From an uncultured Paracoccaceae bacterium (GTDB lineage Bacteria; Pseudomonadota; Alphaproteobacteria; Rhodobacterales; Rhodobacteraceae): DNA of 64,000 nucleotides. The notes beneath the pieces are model-generated. The model was not told the DNA's origin. It searched no databases and was given only the letters and a program-made list of their open reading frames with translations. Positions 42,723 through 52,601 of the stretch are shown piece by piece. The position numbers and the translations under genes were made by a program. The stretch lies in contig CANMWG010000004.1 of assembly GCA_947501555.1 (NCBI GenBank), positions 186,001 to 250,000 on the forward strand, in the 5' to 3' direction. The stretch's first letter is position 1. Each line of letters begins with the position of its first letter.

Positions 42723-42986
42723 TTAGCCGATCGCTTTGACGCGCGCAGCCAAGCGCGACATTTTCCGCGCCGCTGTATTCTTGTGGTATACACCTTTGGT
42801 CACGCCGCGCATAAGCTCGGGCTGTGCTGCTTTCAGCGCTGCTGCCGCTGCATCTTTGTCGCCGGATGCGATTGCTTCTTCAACGGTGCGCAAAGTGGTG
42901 CGAATGCGCGAACGGCGCATTTTGTTGACTGCAAAACGTGCAACGTTCTGACGGGCGCGTTTTTTCGCCTGAGGTGAGTTTGCCAT
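42723..42986 (-). CDS. rpsT: 30S ribosomal protein S20
   Basis: 87 residues, highly basic. It has the S20 opening '[20 protein letters not shown]', the helical middle '[20 protein letters not shown]', and the tail '[19 protein letters not shown]'. It binds 16S rRNA early in 30S assembly. Monocistronic, with a terminator after it. Its location near dnaA is usual in this group. Confidence 0.98.
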   Translation of the reverse strand: MANSPQAKKRARQNVARFAVNKMRRSRIRTTLRTVEEAIASGDKDAAAAALKAAQPELMRGVTKGVYHKNTAARKMSRLAARVKAIG

Positions 42987-43153
42987 GTGTGTGTTCCCTT
43001 GGTTGGGTCAAATCAAAAATCTATAGCGCAAGAAGCCCAACCCGGGTTTATCAAACCGGTTCGTCTGGCCAAAGCGGGCCTCACACGCATGTACAGCGCG
43101 GCTGATAGGCCCAGAGCCATGCCGAGTCAACAGGTTTGGCAAGGGCCCCAGGG

Positions 43154-43930
43154 CTATCTGTCGCGAAATTGCGCTTCGCGTTTTTCTAGGAACGCTGCCA
43201 TGCCTTCGCTTTGGTCTTCCGTTGAGAAAAGCGATTGGAACAGGCGCCGTTCGGAATGCAGCCCTTCGGCAAGCGTGGTTTCATACGCTTGATCGACTGC
43301 TTCTTTCGCAGCGGTCGCCGCGATCAGTGACTTTTCGGCGATCTTTTCGGCGGCAGCTTTTGCCTCGGCCAGCAATTTCTTGGCTGGCACGACGCGGCTG
43401 ACAAGGCCGGATCGCTCGGCCTCTTCTGCGCCCATAAAGCGGCCGGTCAAATGCATATCCATCGACTTGGCCTTGCCCACAAAACGGGTCAGCCGCTGTG
43501 TTCCGCCAAGTCCAGCTATGACGCCCAGATTGATCTCGGGTTGGCCGAATTTGGCGTTGTCGCCGGCGATAATAAAGTCGCACATCATCGCCAGTTCACA
43601 TCCGCCACCCAACGCATAGCCTGCAACTGCAGCGATGATCGGCTTGCGGATGCGGTTAAAGCGGTCGGTTTCGTTTTCAAAAAACCGGCTCGTGTACATT
43701 TCTACAAAGGTCTTATCGGCCATTTCGCTGATGTCTGCCCCGGCGGCGAAGGCCTTGTCGGAGCCGGTGATGATGATGCAGCGGACCTTTTCGCTGGCAT
43801 CCGCCTCTTCCAGAGCCGTGCAAAGCTCTTTCAGCAGCTTGCTATTTAGCGCATTCAGCGCGTCAGGCCGGTTAAGCTTGATAGTCGCTACCGAATCTTC
43901 GATGTCGACGATAATGGTTTCAAAGGCCAT
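43154..43930 (-). CDS. Enoyl-CoA hydratase
   Basis: 258 residues, crotonase fold. Oxyanion-hole motifs are '[20 protein letters not shown]' (around residue 60) and '[20 protein letters not shown]' (about 103-122). The catalytic Glu pair is in '[20 protein letters not shown]'. It hydrates 2-enoyl-CoA in beta-oxidation. The close match to short-chain enoyl-CoA hydratase (PaaF/FadB1 type) is clear; the exact chain length is not. It lies between mutM and rpsT. Confidence 0.93.
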   Translation of the reverse strand: MAFETIIVDIEDSVATIKLNRPDALNALNSKLLKELCTALEEADASEKVRCIIITGSDKAFAAGADISEMADKTFVEMYTSRFFENETDRFNRIRKPIIAAVAGYALGGGCELAMMCDFIIAGDNAKFGQPEINLGVIAGLGGTQRLTRFVGKAKSMDMHLTGRFMGAEEAERSGLVSRVVPAKKLLAEAKAAAEKIAEKSLIAATAAKEAVDQAYETTLAEGLHSERRLFQSLFSTEDQSEGMAAFLEKREAQFRDR

Positions 43931-43993
43931 GCTGCTGTCCCTGTTGCCGCTGGTCAGACCTTAGTGATTAGCAAAGCGACCGAGCGGATCAAG

Positions 43994-44845
43994 CTATCTT
44001 TGGCATTGCGGACAGAAGAAAGATGAGCGTCCCGATTGCACGATTCGCTGGATTTCCTTTTCACAGCGAGGGGTTACACAGGCGTCACCCTCCCGATCAT
44101 AAACTTGAAAAACATGTTGGAAGTAACCCAATTCGCCATCTGACTGCCGGTAATCGCGCAGTGATGACCCGCCTGCAGCAATCGCTTGCGCCAGAACATC
44201 CCTGATCAGCGGCACGAGGGATGCGACACGTTTGGCACTGATCTTGCCTGCCTTGCGTGCTGGATGAATGCCCGCACGGAACAGCACCTCGCACACGTAT
44301 ATGTTTCCAAGGCCCGCAACGATTCTCTGGTCAAGCAATGCTGATTTGACCGGCGTATTGCGTCCTTCGAAGCGGTCGACCAGATAGCTTTCATTGAAGG
44401 CGTTCCCCAGGGGTTCGGGGCCGAGATCCTTGATTAGCCAATGATCCTCCTGATCCTCTGTATCCATCAGGTCCATGGCACCAAAACGACGGGCATCGTT
44501 GAACGTGATCCGCACGCCATCGTCCATATGCAGCACGACATGGTCATGTTTTGCGGGGGCGGGGTGCGGATGATGAAAATCACCAACGGTATGACCGGAT
44601 ACCAGCATCCGTCCAGACATCCCCAAATGGATCAACAAAGTCTCGGCGCTAGCCAGATCAACAAGAATGTATTTCGACCGACGCCGCAGGCCAAGGACGC
44701 GCTGCCCCGCGAGGCGCTCCGCCATCCGGTCCGGAAAGGGCCATCGCAGATCGGGGCGGTTCACTTCGGTGCGCGCGATGATTTTGCCTTCCATCACGGG
44801 CGCGATCCCGGCTTTGACCGTTTCGACTTCGGGAAGTTCAGGCAT
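43994..44845 (-). CDS. mutM: Formamidopyrimidine-DNA glycosylase
   Basis: 283 residues. It begins [14 protein letters not shown], in which Pro2 and Glu3 are the catalytic residues after Met removal. A conserved Lys in '[10 protein letters not shown]' region and the H2TH motif (around '[20 protein letters not shown]') follow. A C-terminal zinc finger with C-x4-C-x16-C-x2-C (CVTPRC ... CPQC) is present. It removes 8-oxoguanine from DNA. Divergent from ubiE. Confidence 0.97.
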   Translation of the reverse strand: MPELPEVETVKAGIAPVMEGKIIARTEVNRPDLRWPFPDRMAERLAGQRVLGLRRRSKYILVDLASAETLLIHLGMSGRMLVSGHTVGDFHHPHPAPAKHDHVVLHMDDGVRITFNDARRFGAMDLMDTEDQEDHWLIKDLGPEPLGNAFNESYLVDRFEGRNTPVKSALLDQRIVAGLGNIYVCEVLFRAGIHPARKAGKISAKRVASLVPLIRDVLAQAIAAGGSSLRDYRQSDGELGYFQHVFQVYDREGDACVTPRCEKEIQRIVQSGRSSFFCPQCQR

Positions 44846-45003
44846 ATCTATCCGGCTGTTTGGGGCAATTCAACACTGTGCATAGGGCACAACGCCCGCA
44901 AGACCCACCAGATTTTCTGACGCACCCGTGGCACATTGACAGTTTGTCTATCTGGCCACAGGGGTATAACCCATCTGAGACAGTATTCAGGCGAAAGCAT
45001 GAG

Positions 45004-45756
45004 ATGACCAACACGTCAGACAAAACCACCCATTTCGGGTATGAAACCGTCCGTGAAGATGAGAAAGCAGGCCGCGTCCAAGGTGTGTTTTCGTCAGTGG
45101 CCAGCAAGTATGACGTCATGAATGACGTGATGTCCGTTGGCATTCACCGGGTCTGGAAAGACGCGATGATGGATTGGTTGGCTCCGCGCCCGGGCCAACG
45201 CCTTCTGGATGTGGCGGGTGGCACGGGCGATATCGCCTTTCGGTTTCTAAAACGTGCAGGCGAAGGCCAGGCGACGGTGTTGGATTTGACCGAACCCATG
45301 CTGATCGAAGGCCGCAAACGGGCCGAGGCGGAACGCAGGTCAGACAGTCTGGATTGGGTGGTCGGCGATGCAATGGTCCTGCCTTTTGAGGCCAATACCT
45401 TTGACGTCTACACAATCAGTTTTGGCATTCGGAACGTCACCCGGCCCCAAGATGCGCTGGCAGAGGCTTACCGCGTGCTTAAACCTGGGGGCCGGTTAAT
45501 GGTGTTGGAGTTTAGCCAATTGCCCAACCCGATGATGCAGGCCGCTTATGATGCCTATTCCTTTAACGTTATCCCACGCATGGGCCAAATGATTGCCGGC
45601 GATCGGGACAGCTATCAATATCTGGTGGAGTCGATCCGCAAGTTCCCGGATCAAGATACATTCCTTGGCATGCTACGCGACGCGGGTTTTGGAAACGCCA
45701 AGTATCGTAATTTAAGTCTTGGGATCGCCGCTTTGCACTCTGGTTGGAAGCTGTAG
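45004..45756 (+). CDS. ubiE: Ubiquinone/menaquinone biosynthesis C-methyltransferase UbiE
   Basis: 250 residues from the ATG at 45004; the upstream open frame is not used. UbiE signatures: '[20 protein letters not shown]', SAM motif '[15 protein letters not shown]', and '[20 protein letters not shown]'. It methylates C2 of the benzoquinone ring in ubiquinone synthesis. The ubiB gene starts 4 nt after the stop. Confidence 0.97.
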   Translation: MTNTSDKTTHFGYETVREDEKAGRVQGVFSSVASKYDVMNDVMSVGIHRVWKDAMMDWLAPRPGQRLLDVAGGTGDIAFRFLKRAGEGQATVLDLTEPMLIEGRKRAEAERRSDSLDWVVGDAMVLPFEANTFDVYTISFGIRNVTRPQDALAEAYRVLKPGGRLMVLEFSQLPNPMMQAAYDAYSFNVIPRMGQMIAGDRDSYQYLVESIRKFPDQDTFLGMLRDAGFGNAKYRNLSLGIAALHSGWKL

Positions 45757-45760
45757 ACCA

Positions 45761-47290
45761 TTGCGCGGGCCCCATAATATCATTCGGCTTATCCGCACAG
45801 GCGCTACGTTTGAACGCACGGGTGCGATGAATGTCGTGCTGGATGCATTTGACGCGGGGCCATTGTTGCGGATCACATTCCGAACGTTGGTTTGGCCGTT
45901 TCAATGGCTGGGATATAAAGGCGATGTATCGATGCCGCCGGCAACTCGTGCTTTGACAGCGCTCGGCCCCGCCTACATCAAATTTGGGCAGGTTCTGTCC
46001 ACTCGCCCTGATGTTGTGGGTGATGAACTGGCTGTGCAATTGCGCGTGTTGCAAGACAAGCTGCCCGCCTTTTCGATGGAAAAGGCCAAGCAAACGTTAC
46101 GCAAAGAACTGGGCACATCGGCTGAAGAGCTGTTCTCGTCCTTCTCCGAACCGGTTGCTGCTGCCTCACTTGCGCAGGTGCACAAAGCTCATCTGGCCGA
46201 AAATGGCGAAGCGGTTGCCGTAAAGATCCTACGCCCAGGAATCGAAAAGGCGTTCCGCAAGGACATCGACGCCTTCTACTTTGCCGCGCGCGCGATTGAG
46301 ATGTTGTCCCCCGCGTCGCGCCGTCTGCGCCCTATGGATGTGATCACCCATTTTGAGGGTGTCGTCATGGGTGAATTGGATTTGCGATTGGAAAGCAGTG
46401 CGGCGGCAGAATTTTCTGCAAATACCACCGAAGACGCAGGTTTTTCGGTGCCGCAAGTGCGCTGGCACCTGTCTGGGCGTCGCGTGATGACGCTCGATTG
46501 GGTTGAGGGCGCTGGCATCGGTGAAAACGATGCGCTGGACGCAGCAGGCCATGACCGGCGCGTCCTAGCGGCCCGCGTACTGCAGTTGTTTTTGAACCAT
46601 GCGCTGCGGGATGGGTATTTCCACGGCGACATGCATCAGGGCAATCTGAAAGTCTCTGCAAATGGCGATATCATTGCCTATGATTTTGGGATCATGGGCC
46701 GGATCGACGAATATACCCGCCGAGTTTACGCCGAAATATTGTTTGGGTTTATCCGCAAAGACTATCAACGGGTTGCTGAAGTGCATTTTGAGGCAGGTTA
46801 TGTGCCTGCCGACCGGGATGTTGATGAATTTGCCCGCGCTCTGCGCGCGGTTGGTGAACCGATCTTCGGCATGGACGCCAGCCGAATTTCGATGGCCCGC
46901 CTTTTAAGCTACTTGTTCGAGGTGACCGAACGGTTCGGTATGGAAACCCGCACCGAACTGATCCTGTTGCAGCGCACCATGGTTGTCGTCGAAGGCGTGG
47001 CCCGCTCGCTTGATCCCCACATGAACATCTGGGAAGTCGCGAAACCGGTTGTCGAAGATTACATCAAGGAAAGCATCGGACCGAAAGCGCTGTTCCGCGA
47101 TCTGGGCAAAACCGCGATGATTCTCGCACGGTTTGGCCCGCATTTACCGCGGTTGGCCGAAGATGCCTTGATCCGTCTCAACAACCCGCCGCCAGAGCCA
47201 AAACCACAACGTCGGATCGCCCGCTTGTCATGGATGGCACTTGGTGGGGTACTTGTCGGTAGCGCCGTGTGGTTAAGTCAGCTTCTCTAA
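45761..47290 (+). CDS. ubiB: Ubiquinone biosynthesis regulatory ATPase-kinase UbiB
   Basis: 509 residues with a TTG start at 45761 (GGAAG upstream); an in-frame codon at 45719 lies in ubiE and is not used. ABC1/ADCK features: 'AYIKFGQVLSTRPDVV' (KxGQ motif), 'EAVAVKILRPGIEKAFRKDI' (Ala-Lys phosphate lobe), and 'FFHGDMHQGNL'-like catalytic loop 'YFHGDMHQGNLKVS' with 'IAYDFGIMGRID' as DFG equivalent. One or two C-terminal membrane helices. It supports ubiquinone assembly. Co-transcribed with ubiE. Confidence 0.95.
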   Translation: MRGPHNIIRLIRTGATFERTGAMNVVLDAFDAGPLLRITFRTLVWPFQWLGYKGDVSMPPATRALTALGPAYIKFGQVLSTRPDVVGDELAVQLRVLQDKLPAFSMEKAKQTLRKELGTSAEELFSSFSEPVAAASLAQVHKAHLAENGEAVAVKILRPGIEKAFRKDIDAFYFAARAIEMLSPASRRLRPMDVITHFEGVVMGELDLRLESSAAAEFSANTTEDAGFSVPQVRWHLSGRRVMTLDWVEGAGIGENDALDAAGHDRRVLAARVLQLFLNHALRDGYFHGDMHQGNLKVSANGDIIAYDFGIMGRIDEYTRRVYAEILFGFIRKDYQRVAEVHFEAGYVPADRDVDEFARALRAVGEPIFGMDASRISMARLLSYLFEVTERFGMETRTELILLQRTMVVVEGVARSLDPHMNIWEVAKPVVEDYIKESIGPKALFRDLGKTAMILARFGPHLPRLAEDALIRLNNPPPEPKPQRRIARLSWMALGGVLVGSAVWLSQLL

Positions 47291-47389
47291 GGCGTTTGAC
47301 GACAAAGATGTATCAACTAACGGGTCCAAACCCTTGTTTTCAGGCCGCGCCAAGGTGATGGTGGAATCTAACCATATTGCTATGAGTAT

Positions 47390-47656
47390 CTAGGGTCAGG
47401 ACCCATTAATCTTACACCGTCAGTTTGTCAGATTTTTTCTCTGACAAGAAGCATCTGCGCAAGAATAGTGGTTCTATTTCAAGCAGATGTGCCGCTGTTC
47501 AGAGGGAAAATCCGCCAAACCCGGAGGGCGAAGATTTCACTTCATCTCAGAGGCTCGCGTCGCTTGGCCGTAGAGCACTATGGCCGCACGACGCAAACCA
47601 CTGATATTTTGTGAAATCGCCGCTGACGATGTAAGATTAATGGGTCCTGACCCTAG
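47390..47656. mobile_element. MITE-like element with 34-bp inverted ends
   Basis: The left end 47390-47423 and the right end 47623-47656 are reverse complements at 33 of 34 positions, beginning CTAGGGTCAGGACCCATTAA. The 267-bp interior encodes no transposase, so it moved in trans or is a deletion derivative. The CTAG at both ends suggests an IS5-type target (YTAR). The right end overlaps the stop codon of flgD. Confidence 0.8.
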
Positions 47657-48318
47657 TAACCCGGCTCGCGCAGGGCGCTGACTTGACTTGTGGCAATGGC
47701 CGCGCCGCCTGCCAGGATCAAGAGCGTTTCACCGTCTTGTGCACGCACCTCTGTGACCGTGCTGTAAACCTCTGCAAGCTCCTGGGTGAGCACCTCGCCT
47801 TCCAAACTGCTGATCACTTCAAACGAATACAATCCGCTCGGGAAAGCGGTGCCGCCTGTGGCGACGCCAGCCCATTCGATCGAGTCCGCGCTGATCGGTG
47901 CATCAAAACGCTGCACTTCGACCCCATTTTCGTTACGTACAATGACCTCTACTTGGTCAGCTAGAACAGCAGGGTTCGGCGATATCGTGACTGGCGCACC
48001 GTCAAAATAAGCAGGTGTTGCAGCGCGCGCTTCTTTTCCCACCCATGCCGCCATGTCAGCCAGGCCGCTAGACACCAATTGAGAGCTCAGCGCTTCAAGC
48101 AAATCATTTGTCAAAACGGCCTGCTCAACGCCCGAGAATGTCGCAAGTTGGGTGGCATAATCGGTTGAATCTACCGGGTTCAAGGGATCCTGATTTTGCA
48201 TCTGCACTGTCAGCATCTGCAGAAAGGTGTCGAAGTCTGATGTGATGCCGGTTGTTGTGCTGTCAGACACGCCGGTCACTGTGCTGGTTGTGGTCGCTGT
48301 TGTTGATGTGATTTCCAT
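47653..48318 (-). CDS. flgD: Flagellar hook assembly cap FlgD
   Basis: 221 residues. 'DFDTFLQMLTVQMQNQDPLN' (about 28-47) is the FlgD N-terminal signature. The Ig-like FlgD domain contains 'VIVRNENGVEVQRFD' and 'FPSGLYSFEVISSLEG'. It caps the growing hook. The stop TAG (47653-47655) is supplied by the right end of the MITE-like element, so the original C-terminus may have been slightly different. It lies 9 nt after fliK. Confidence 0.92.
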   Translation of the reverse strand: MEITSTTATTTSTVTGVSDSTTTGITSDFDTFLQMLTVQMQNQDPLNPVDSTDYATQLATFSGVEQAVLTNDLLEALSSQLVSSGLADMAAWVGKEARAATPAYFDGAPVTISPNPAVLADQVEVIVRNENGVEVQRFDAPISADSIEWAGVATGGTAFPSGLYSFEVISSLEGEVLTQELAEVYSTVTEVRAQDGETLLILAGGAAIATSQVSALREPGY

Positions 48319-48327
48319 AGCAAGTCC

Positions 48328-49638
48328 TTAGAGGCGCAAGTCCAACCCAGACGTGGCGAGTTGTTGCGCGGTTAGAGTTGTGGCGTCATCAATAAGTTCG
48401 ACATCTGATTTGCCTTGATCGGGGGTCTCATCGGTGTCTGCCTGCGCAGCGCCATCACCGCCGAAAGAGAAGTTGATATCGTCATAGCCCAATGCGCGAA
48501 ATTCCTGCGCCAAAGTATCGATATTCCGACGGAGCAATTCTGTGGTTTCTGGCCGTTCCGCCAACAGGTTCAGGGTGATCGTGTTTTCATTCGCGGTCAT
48601 ACTGAGCCGAACCCGCCCCAATTCCTCGGGGTTCAGTGCGATTTCAGTGGCGCGCCCGCCTTGTTGGGTCACCGCTGTGGCAATCTGATGCGCTACTTGC
48701 TGGCCGGTCTGCGGCGTGATGGGCGCTGTGGTCGCCGTCACGGTTTGCGCACCAGACGATCCCGCTCGTTCGCTCGCGCCAAGGCCAGACAGAACCTCTG
48801 CTTCGGCCTGCGATTGAGTTGCTGCTTGTTTCTGCAGGTCTAGCAAGATGGTTGGCGCAGCGGCAAGAACCGGTGTGTTTGAGGCAACGACAGGTGGTGG
48901 GGTTGCTGGTCTGATCGTTTCAGCGGGCTGCTGCGTTTGGTCAAAGCTTGGCAAATGCCTGTCAATCTCGCGGTCTGATTTCGGATCAACTGGCACCGCA
49001 ATGGCTGGTGTCGCGGTTGCTACTGGCGCGACGGATGCCCGCCCGGTCGGTTCGGCCGTCGTCGGTGCCGACACATGCACACTCTTCTGCGTCTCCAATA
49101 CTTCTATTTCCGGAACATCAGGCTCCGTTTCAGCAGCTATTGGCCCTATCCGAGCAGGTACCGCTTGCACGGTATCAGGCGCTTGCGGGCGTGGCATCCG
49201 ACCTTCTACGATGGCCTGAACCGCAGACGTTGCGGTCGGTTTCACTTTTTCGGTCTGCGCAGCACCTTTGCTATCCAGTGGTTTTTCTTCTGCTTCAACA
49301 TTCACTTCTGGGGCCAAGTGATTAGTTTCTTTGGCAGGCTCGGATGCTTTTGTCGCAGCGACAGTCGGGTCGGCCGCACCAGGGGCGAACGACACCTGTT
49401 TTGGAAGCTCCGGCACCTCAGGCGGCACCGCAACGCGTTCGAGGTTTAGATCAACCTCGGGCTCCTCCGTTGCAGGAAGATCTTCCTGCGTCGGTTGAGC
49501 AGATTGCCCATCGGAGTTTTCCGGCGCATCCACCAGCTCGGCGAATTCGCCGTCGCCTTTTGGAACAGCTTCTTGATTTGCGGGCGCAGCCGGACCGCCC
49601 CGTGTATTATTGGCTTCTATCAATAGTAAAGGTGTCAT
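48328..49638 (-). CDS. fliK: Flagellar hook-length control protein FliK
   Basis: 436 residues from the ATG at 49638 (GGAG upstream); the longer frame begins with a hydrophobic run not expected. A long Pro/Ala/Thr/Glu-rich ruler (about 1-300) precedes a C-terminal specificity-switch domain: 'ATEIALNPEELGRVRLSMTA' and 'LLAERPETTELLRRNIDTLA'. It senses hook length and switches FlhB specificity. Divergent from flgJ. Confidence 0.88.
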   Translation of the reverse strand: MTPLLLIEANNTRGGPAAPANQEAVPKGDGEFAELVDAPENSDGQSAQPTQEDLPATEEPEVDLNLERVAVPPEVPELPKQVSFAPGAADPTVAATKASEPAKETNHLAPEVNVEAEEKPLDSKGAAQTEKVKPTATSAVQAIVEGRMPRPQAPDTVQAVPARIGPIAAETEPDVPEIEVLETQKSVHVSAPTTAEPTGRASVAPVATATPAIAVPVDPKSDREIDRHLPSFDQTQQPAETIRPATPPPVVASNTPVLAAAPTILLDLQKQAATQSQAEAEVLSGLGASERAGSSGAQTVTATTAPITPQTGQQVAHQIATAVTQQGGRATEIALNPEELGRVRLSMTANENTITLNLLAERPETTELLRRNIDTLAQEFRALGYDDINFSFGGDGAAQADTDETPDQGKSDVELIDDATTLTAQQLATSGLDLRL

Positions 49639-49744
49639 CGGTTCTCCGATAGAATCTGTGTGTCGATGCTTTTGACCGAAAAAAATTACTGAATGTTTAG
49701 GACTGTCCGGCAAAACAAAGAAAATGATCATGACGGAGAATCCG

Positions 49745-50038
49745 ATGACCACAATTCCAATCCTACCACCCCCCCGCGCAATGACAGCCGTGCCTGACTA
49801 TATACAGGCAGATGGAAAACTGCGCGAAGCTGCACAAAAGCTTGAGGCGACATTTCTGGCCGAAATGCTGAAATCAGCAGGTGTCGGGGCGCCCCGTGAT
49901 TCGTTCGGTGGCGGCATTGGTGAGGAACAATTCGCGTCTTTCCTGCGCGAAGCACAAGCAGAAGAAATGGTGAAAGCGGGCGGCATTGGCCTGGCACAAT
50001 CCTTGTTTGAGGCAATGAAGGTCCGGATGGATGCCTGA
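49745..50038 (+). CDS. flgJ: Flagellar rod-binding protein FlgJ, N-terminal domain only
   Basis: 97 residues from the ATG at 49745 (GGAG 7 nt upstream); the frame opens at 49724 but that start lacks an SD. The rod-binding domain motif is 'ADGKLREAAQKLEATFLAEM' and 'GGIGEEQFASFLREAQAEEM'. The muramidase domain of enteric FlgJ is absent, as in other alphaproteobacteria. Its stop overlaps the next gene by 8 nt. Confidence 0.85.
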   Translation: MTTIPILPPPRAMTAVPDYIQADGKLREAAQKLEATFLAEMLKSAGVGAPRDSFGGGIGEEQFASFLREAQAEEMVKAGGIGLAQSLFEAMKVRMDA

Positions 50039-50372
50039 ACGCACTACAGACTTGATGATCGCGTTGCTCGCACGCGAACGAGTTGCGATTCGTACCGCCG
50101 ACTTTGAAGGACTCGCAGCGATAGCAGACCAGAAGTCCCAGCTGTTCGATGCTTTGCCCAACAGCCGTGCAACACAACACGAGCTTGAACAAATCAAGGC
50201 GCGGATTGACGATAATCAGACTTTGCTCAGCGCTGCGATATCAGGTGTTGCGGCGGCACAGGATCGATTGACCGCAGTGCGCCATGTCCGCGAAGGGCTG
50301 AGCGTATATGACCAATCAGGTCAAATGGCGACGGTGCAAAATCCGCGTCCGGGTATGCAGAAGAAAGCGTAA
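50031..50372 (+). CDS. FlgN-sized helical flagellar protein
   Basis: 113 residues overlapping flgJ by 8 nt. It is almost wholly helical with two long amphipathic helices (LMIALLARERVAIRTADFEG and LEQIKARIDDNQTLLSAAIS). The size, helical build and position before fliC fit a FlgN-type chaperone for hook-filament junction proteins. The sequence match is not strong enough to name it. Ends with 'QNPRPGMQKKA'. Confidence 0.55.
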   Translation: MPERTTDLMIALLARERVAIRTADFEGLAAIADQKSQLFDALPNSRATQHELEQIKARIDDNQTLLSAAISGVAAAQDRLTAVRHVREGLSVYDQSGQMATVQNPRPGMQKKA

Positions 50373-50510
50373 TTTAGATCAAATTCGCTGAATTTGGATG
50401 AGGCACATTAACGCTCTGTTCAGTTCGAATGAGGTTATCTACCCCCATCGCCATAAGGCTAAGTCGGTTCGGCAACGGATGCGATGATCCCGTCAGAATG
50501 ACGCGTCAAC

Positions 50511-50569
50511 CCGCCTGAGAATTGGCGGATTCCTGAATCAATCCGGCGCAAAGCGCCTCTTTTAAAGGA
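50511..50569 (+). promoter_or_regulatory. Structured 5' leader of flagellin mRNA
   Basis: Two stem-loops precede the start: CCGCC-TGAGAATT-GGCGG (50511-50527) and GGCGC-AAA-GCGCC (50545-50557). The second is directly followed by TCTTTT and the SD AAAGGA at 50564-50569. FlbT, encoded 2 kb downstream, is known in Caulobacter to act on the flagellin 5' leader, so a similar control here is inferred. Confidence 0.5.
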
Positions 50570-50578
50570 CCCCGAAAT

Positions 50579-52135
50579 ATGTCCAGTATTCTGACAAACA
50601 ACAGCGCGATGGTTGCGCTGCAAACCCTCAAGTCAATCAACAACGATCTGTCCAGCACCCAAGCGATGATCTCGACCGGTAAGGAAGTTGGATCAGCACG
50701 CGACAACTCTGCCGTATGGGCAATTTCCAAAGTCATGGAATCCGACGTCAAAGGTTTCAAGGCTATTTCTGAAAGCCTGTCCTTGGGCGCGTCTTCAGTC
50801 GCTGTCGCAGCCGACGGTGCTGAAACGGTGACTGACCTTCTCACCGACATGAAGGAAAAAATCGTTGCTGCTCAAGGCGAAAATGTTGACCGGACGAAAC
50901 TCCAGGCCGATGTGGAAGCAATCACACAACAGATTGCTTCTGTTGTGGGCGCCGCCCAGTTCAACGGTTTGAACATGCTGCAGGGACAAGACTCGGTCGA
51001 CGTACTGGCATCTCTTGACCGTTCCAGCGATGGCTCTGTTGCATCTTCGAACATCACCGTCTCTCGTCAGGATCTTAGCTTTGACGCCGGTGAGTTTGGC
51101 ACAGGTACTGACTTATCTGGTAACCTTGCCGTCACAGTTGGTGCCGGGCAGGATGCTGCAGGTGCCGGTGCAGAGTTCTCTGGGGCGGGCAACGAGTTGA
51201 CGATGACGCTGGCAACCGCTGCAAACGCAGATGAAACTTATAATGTTCAGATTGCTGGAGAAACAGTCAGCTTTACAACAGTGACTGGTGCGTTGACACC
51301 AAACGATGTTGGTGCTGGTTTAACCGCTGCCATTAATGCCGCTGGAATCGAAGGTATTTCGGCTGAGCTGACAGGCGCAGGTGAAATCACGCTGACAAAC
51401 ACTCGCTCGTTTGAGGACGTGGAAGTGAACACATCCGGGCCAACGACGACCTTCGCGCTAGCCGCTGGTGACAATGCTGGTGGTACAGTCACCGCTGCTG
51501 CAGCGACGACCAACAGCCTATCGGTCGGCTCGCGTGCGACTGATGTAACCTTCTCTGATACCGCCGGTGTTAACGAAGGTGATGGCTACCGCGTCACTGT
51601 CGGCGGGAACAACTACGATTATGTCGCTGGTAACGGTGAAACATTCGAAGACGTCGCAAAAGGGCTCAAGACTATCATTGATGGGGCTGGAGTCGCCGGT
51701 TTGTCCACGAACGCCGTTGAAAAAGATGGGGCTTGGACGCTCGAGATTGATACCGATAGCGCAACAGCCGTAACCATTGCTGTAGACGGTGCCGCCGGTG
51801 GCGAAGCGACAGGCGGGCTCGCTGGTCTGGGCGATATCGATGTGACGGATGAAGACAGCGTTGCTGCTGCATTGGCCAACATCGAAACCTTCATCGATAC
51901 GTCAATCGATGCCGCAGCCGAGTTTGGATCAAGCCAAGGGCGGATCGATACACAGGCCGAATTCATCTCGAACCTGACAGACAGCCTAAAAACTGGAATC
52001 GGCGCGCTGGTTGACGCCGATATGGAAGAAACGTCTGCGCGTTTGCAGGCCCTACAGGTCCAGCAACAGTTGGGTGTTCAGTCTCTGTCGATAGCAAACC
52101 AGGCACCACAGACAATCTTGTCACTGTTCCGGTAA
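50579..52135 (+). CDS. fliC: Flagellin
   Basis: 518 residues. The D0/D1 N-terminal helices (ILTNNSAMVALQTLKSINND) and the C-terminal helices (LQALQVQQQLGVQSLSIANQ, then ILSLFR) are classic. A hypervariable Thr/Ala/Gly-rich middle (about 150-420) replaces D2/D3. It is the filament subunit exported by FlhA/FlhB. A perfect 10-bp hairpin follows, and flaF-flbT are downstream, which is the alphaproteobacterial flagellin-control order. Confidence 0.96.
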   Translation: MSSILTNNSAMVALQTLKSINNDLSSTQAMISTGKEVGSARDNSAVWAISKVMESDVKGFKAISESLSLGASSVAVAADGAETVTDLLTDMKEKIVAAQGENVDRTKLQADVEAITQQIASVVGAAQFNGLNMLQGQDSVDVLASLDRSSDGSVASSNITVSRQDLSFDAGEFGTGTDLSGNLAVTVGAGQDAAGAGAEFSGAGNELTMTLATAANADETYNVQIAGETVSFTTVTGALTPNDVGAGLTAAINAAGIEGISAELTGAGEITLTNTRSFEDVEVNTSGPTTTFALAAGDNAGGTVTAAAATTNSLSVGSRATDVTFSDTAGVNEGDGYRVTVGGNNYDYVAGNGETFEDVAKGLKTIIDGAGVAGLSTNAVEKDGAWTLEIDTDSATAVTIAVDGAAGGEATGGLAGLGDIDVTDEDSVAAALANIETFIDTSIDAAAEFGSSQGRIDTQAEFISNLTDSLKTGIGALVDADMEETSARLQALQVQQQLGVQSLSIANQAPQTILSLFR

Positions 52136-52143
52136 TATCGTTC

Positions 52144-52169
52144 AGCGGCGCCAATTCAGTGGCGCCGCT
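52144..52169 (+). terminator. Hairpin after fliC
   Basis: AGCGGCGCCA-ATTCAG-TGGCGCCGCT is a perfect 10-bp stem 8 nt after the fliC stop. There is no T-run; it could stabilise the fliC transcript and partly terminate it. Confidence 0.55.
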
Positions 52170-52226
52170 GCCATCTCGCCGCGGTAAAACCGCGTCTCGT
52201 TCAACATTGTCCCGGAAGGACCTCTC

Positions 52227-52601
52227 GTGAACGTCATTGAACAAGCCCGGCAAGCCTATGCCCCGACCCAAGCTGCAATCCGCACGGAACGCTCCATTGA
52301 GGCACAGCTAATTAGCCAGATCACAGCCCGCATGCGGCAGGCACAAGCAGCAACACCACCGAACTTTCCAGCACTCATTTCTGCATTGCACGACAATAGG
52401 CGTATGTGGACGACCCTTGCCGCGGATGTTGCTGACCCAAGTAATGCGCTACCAAATACACTTCGCGCCCAGATTTTCTATTTAGCCGAATTCACCGAGC
52501 ACCATAGTCGCCTCGTTCAGCGTAAAGAGGCCGACGCCACCGCATTGATTGAAGTGAATACCGCCATTTTGCGTGGCCTAAACGGCCAGGGGGCAACGTG
52601 A
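52227..52601 (+). CDS. flaF: Flagellar biosynthesis regulator FlaF
   Basis: 124 residues. The FlaF family opening 'IEQARQAYAPTQAAIRTERS' and the helical remainder ending 'FTEHHSRLVQRKEADATALI' are clear. In Caulobacter FlaF is needed for flagellin translation and secretion, antagonising FlbT. The stop overlaps the flbT ATG by 1 nt. Confidence 0.93.
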   Translation: MNVIEQARQAYAPTQAAIRTERSIEAQLISQITARMRQAQAATPPNFPALISALHDNRRMWTTLAADVADPSNALPNTLRAQIFYLAEFTEHHSRLVQRKEADATALIEVNTAILRGLNGQGAT

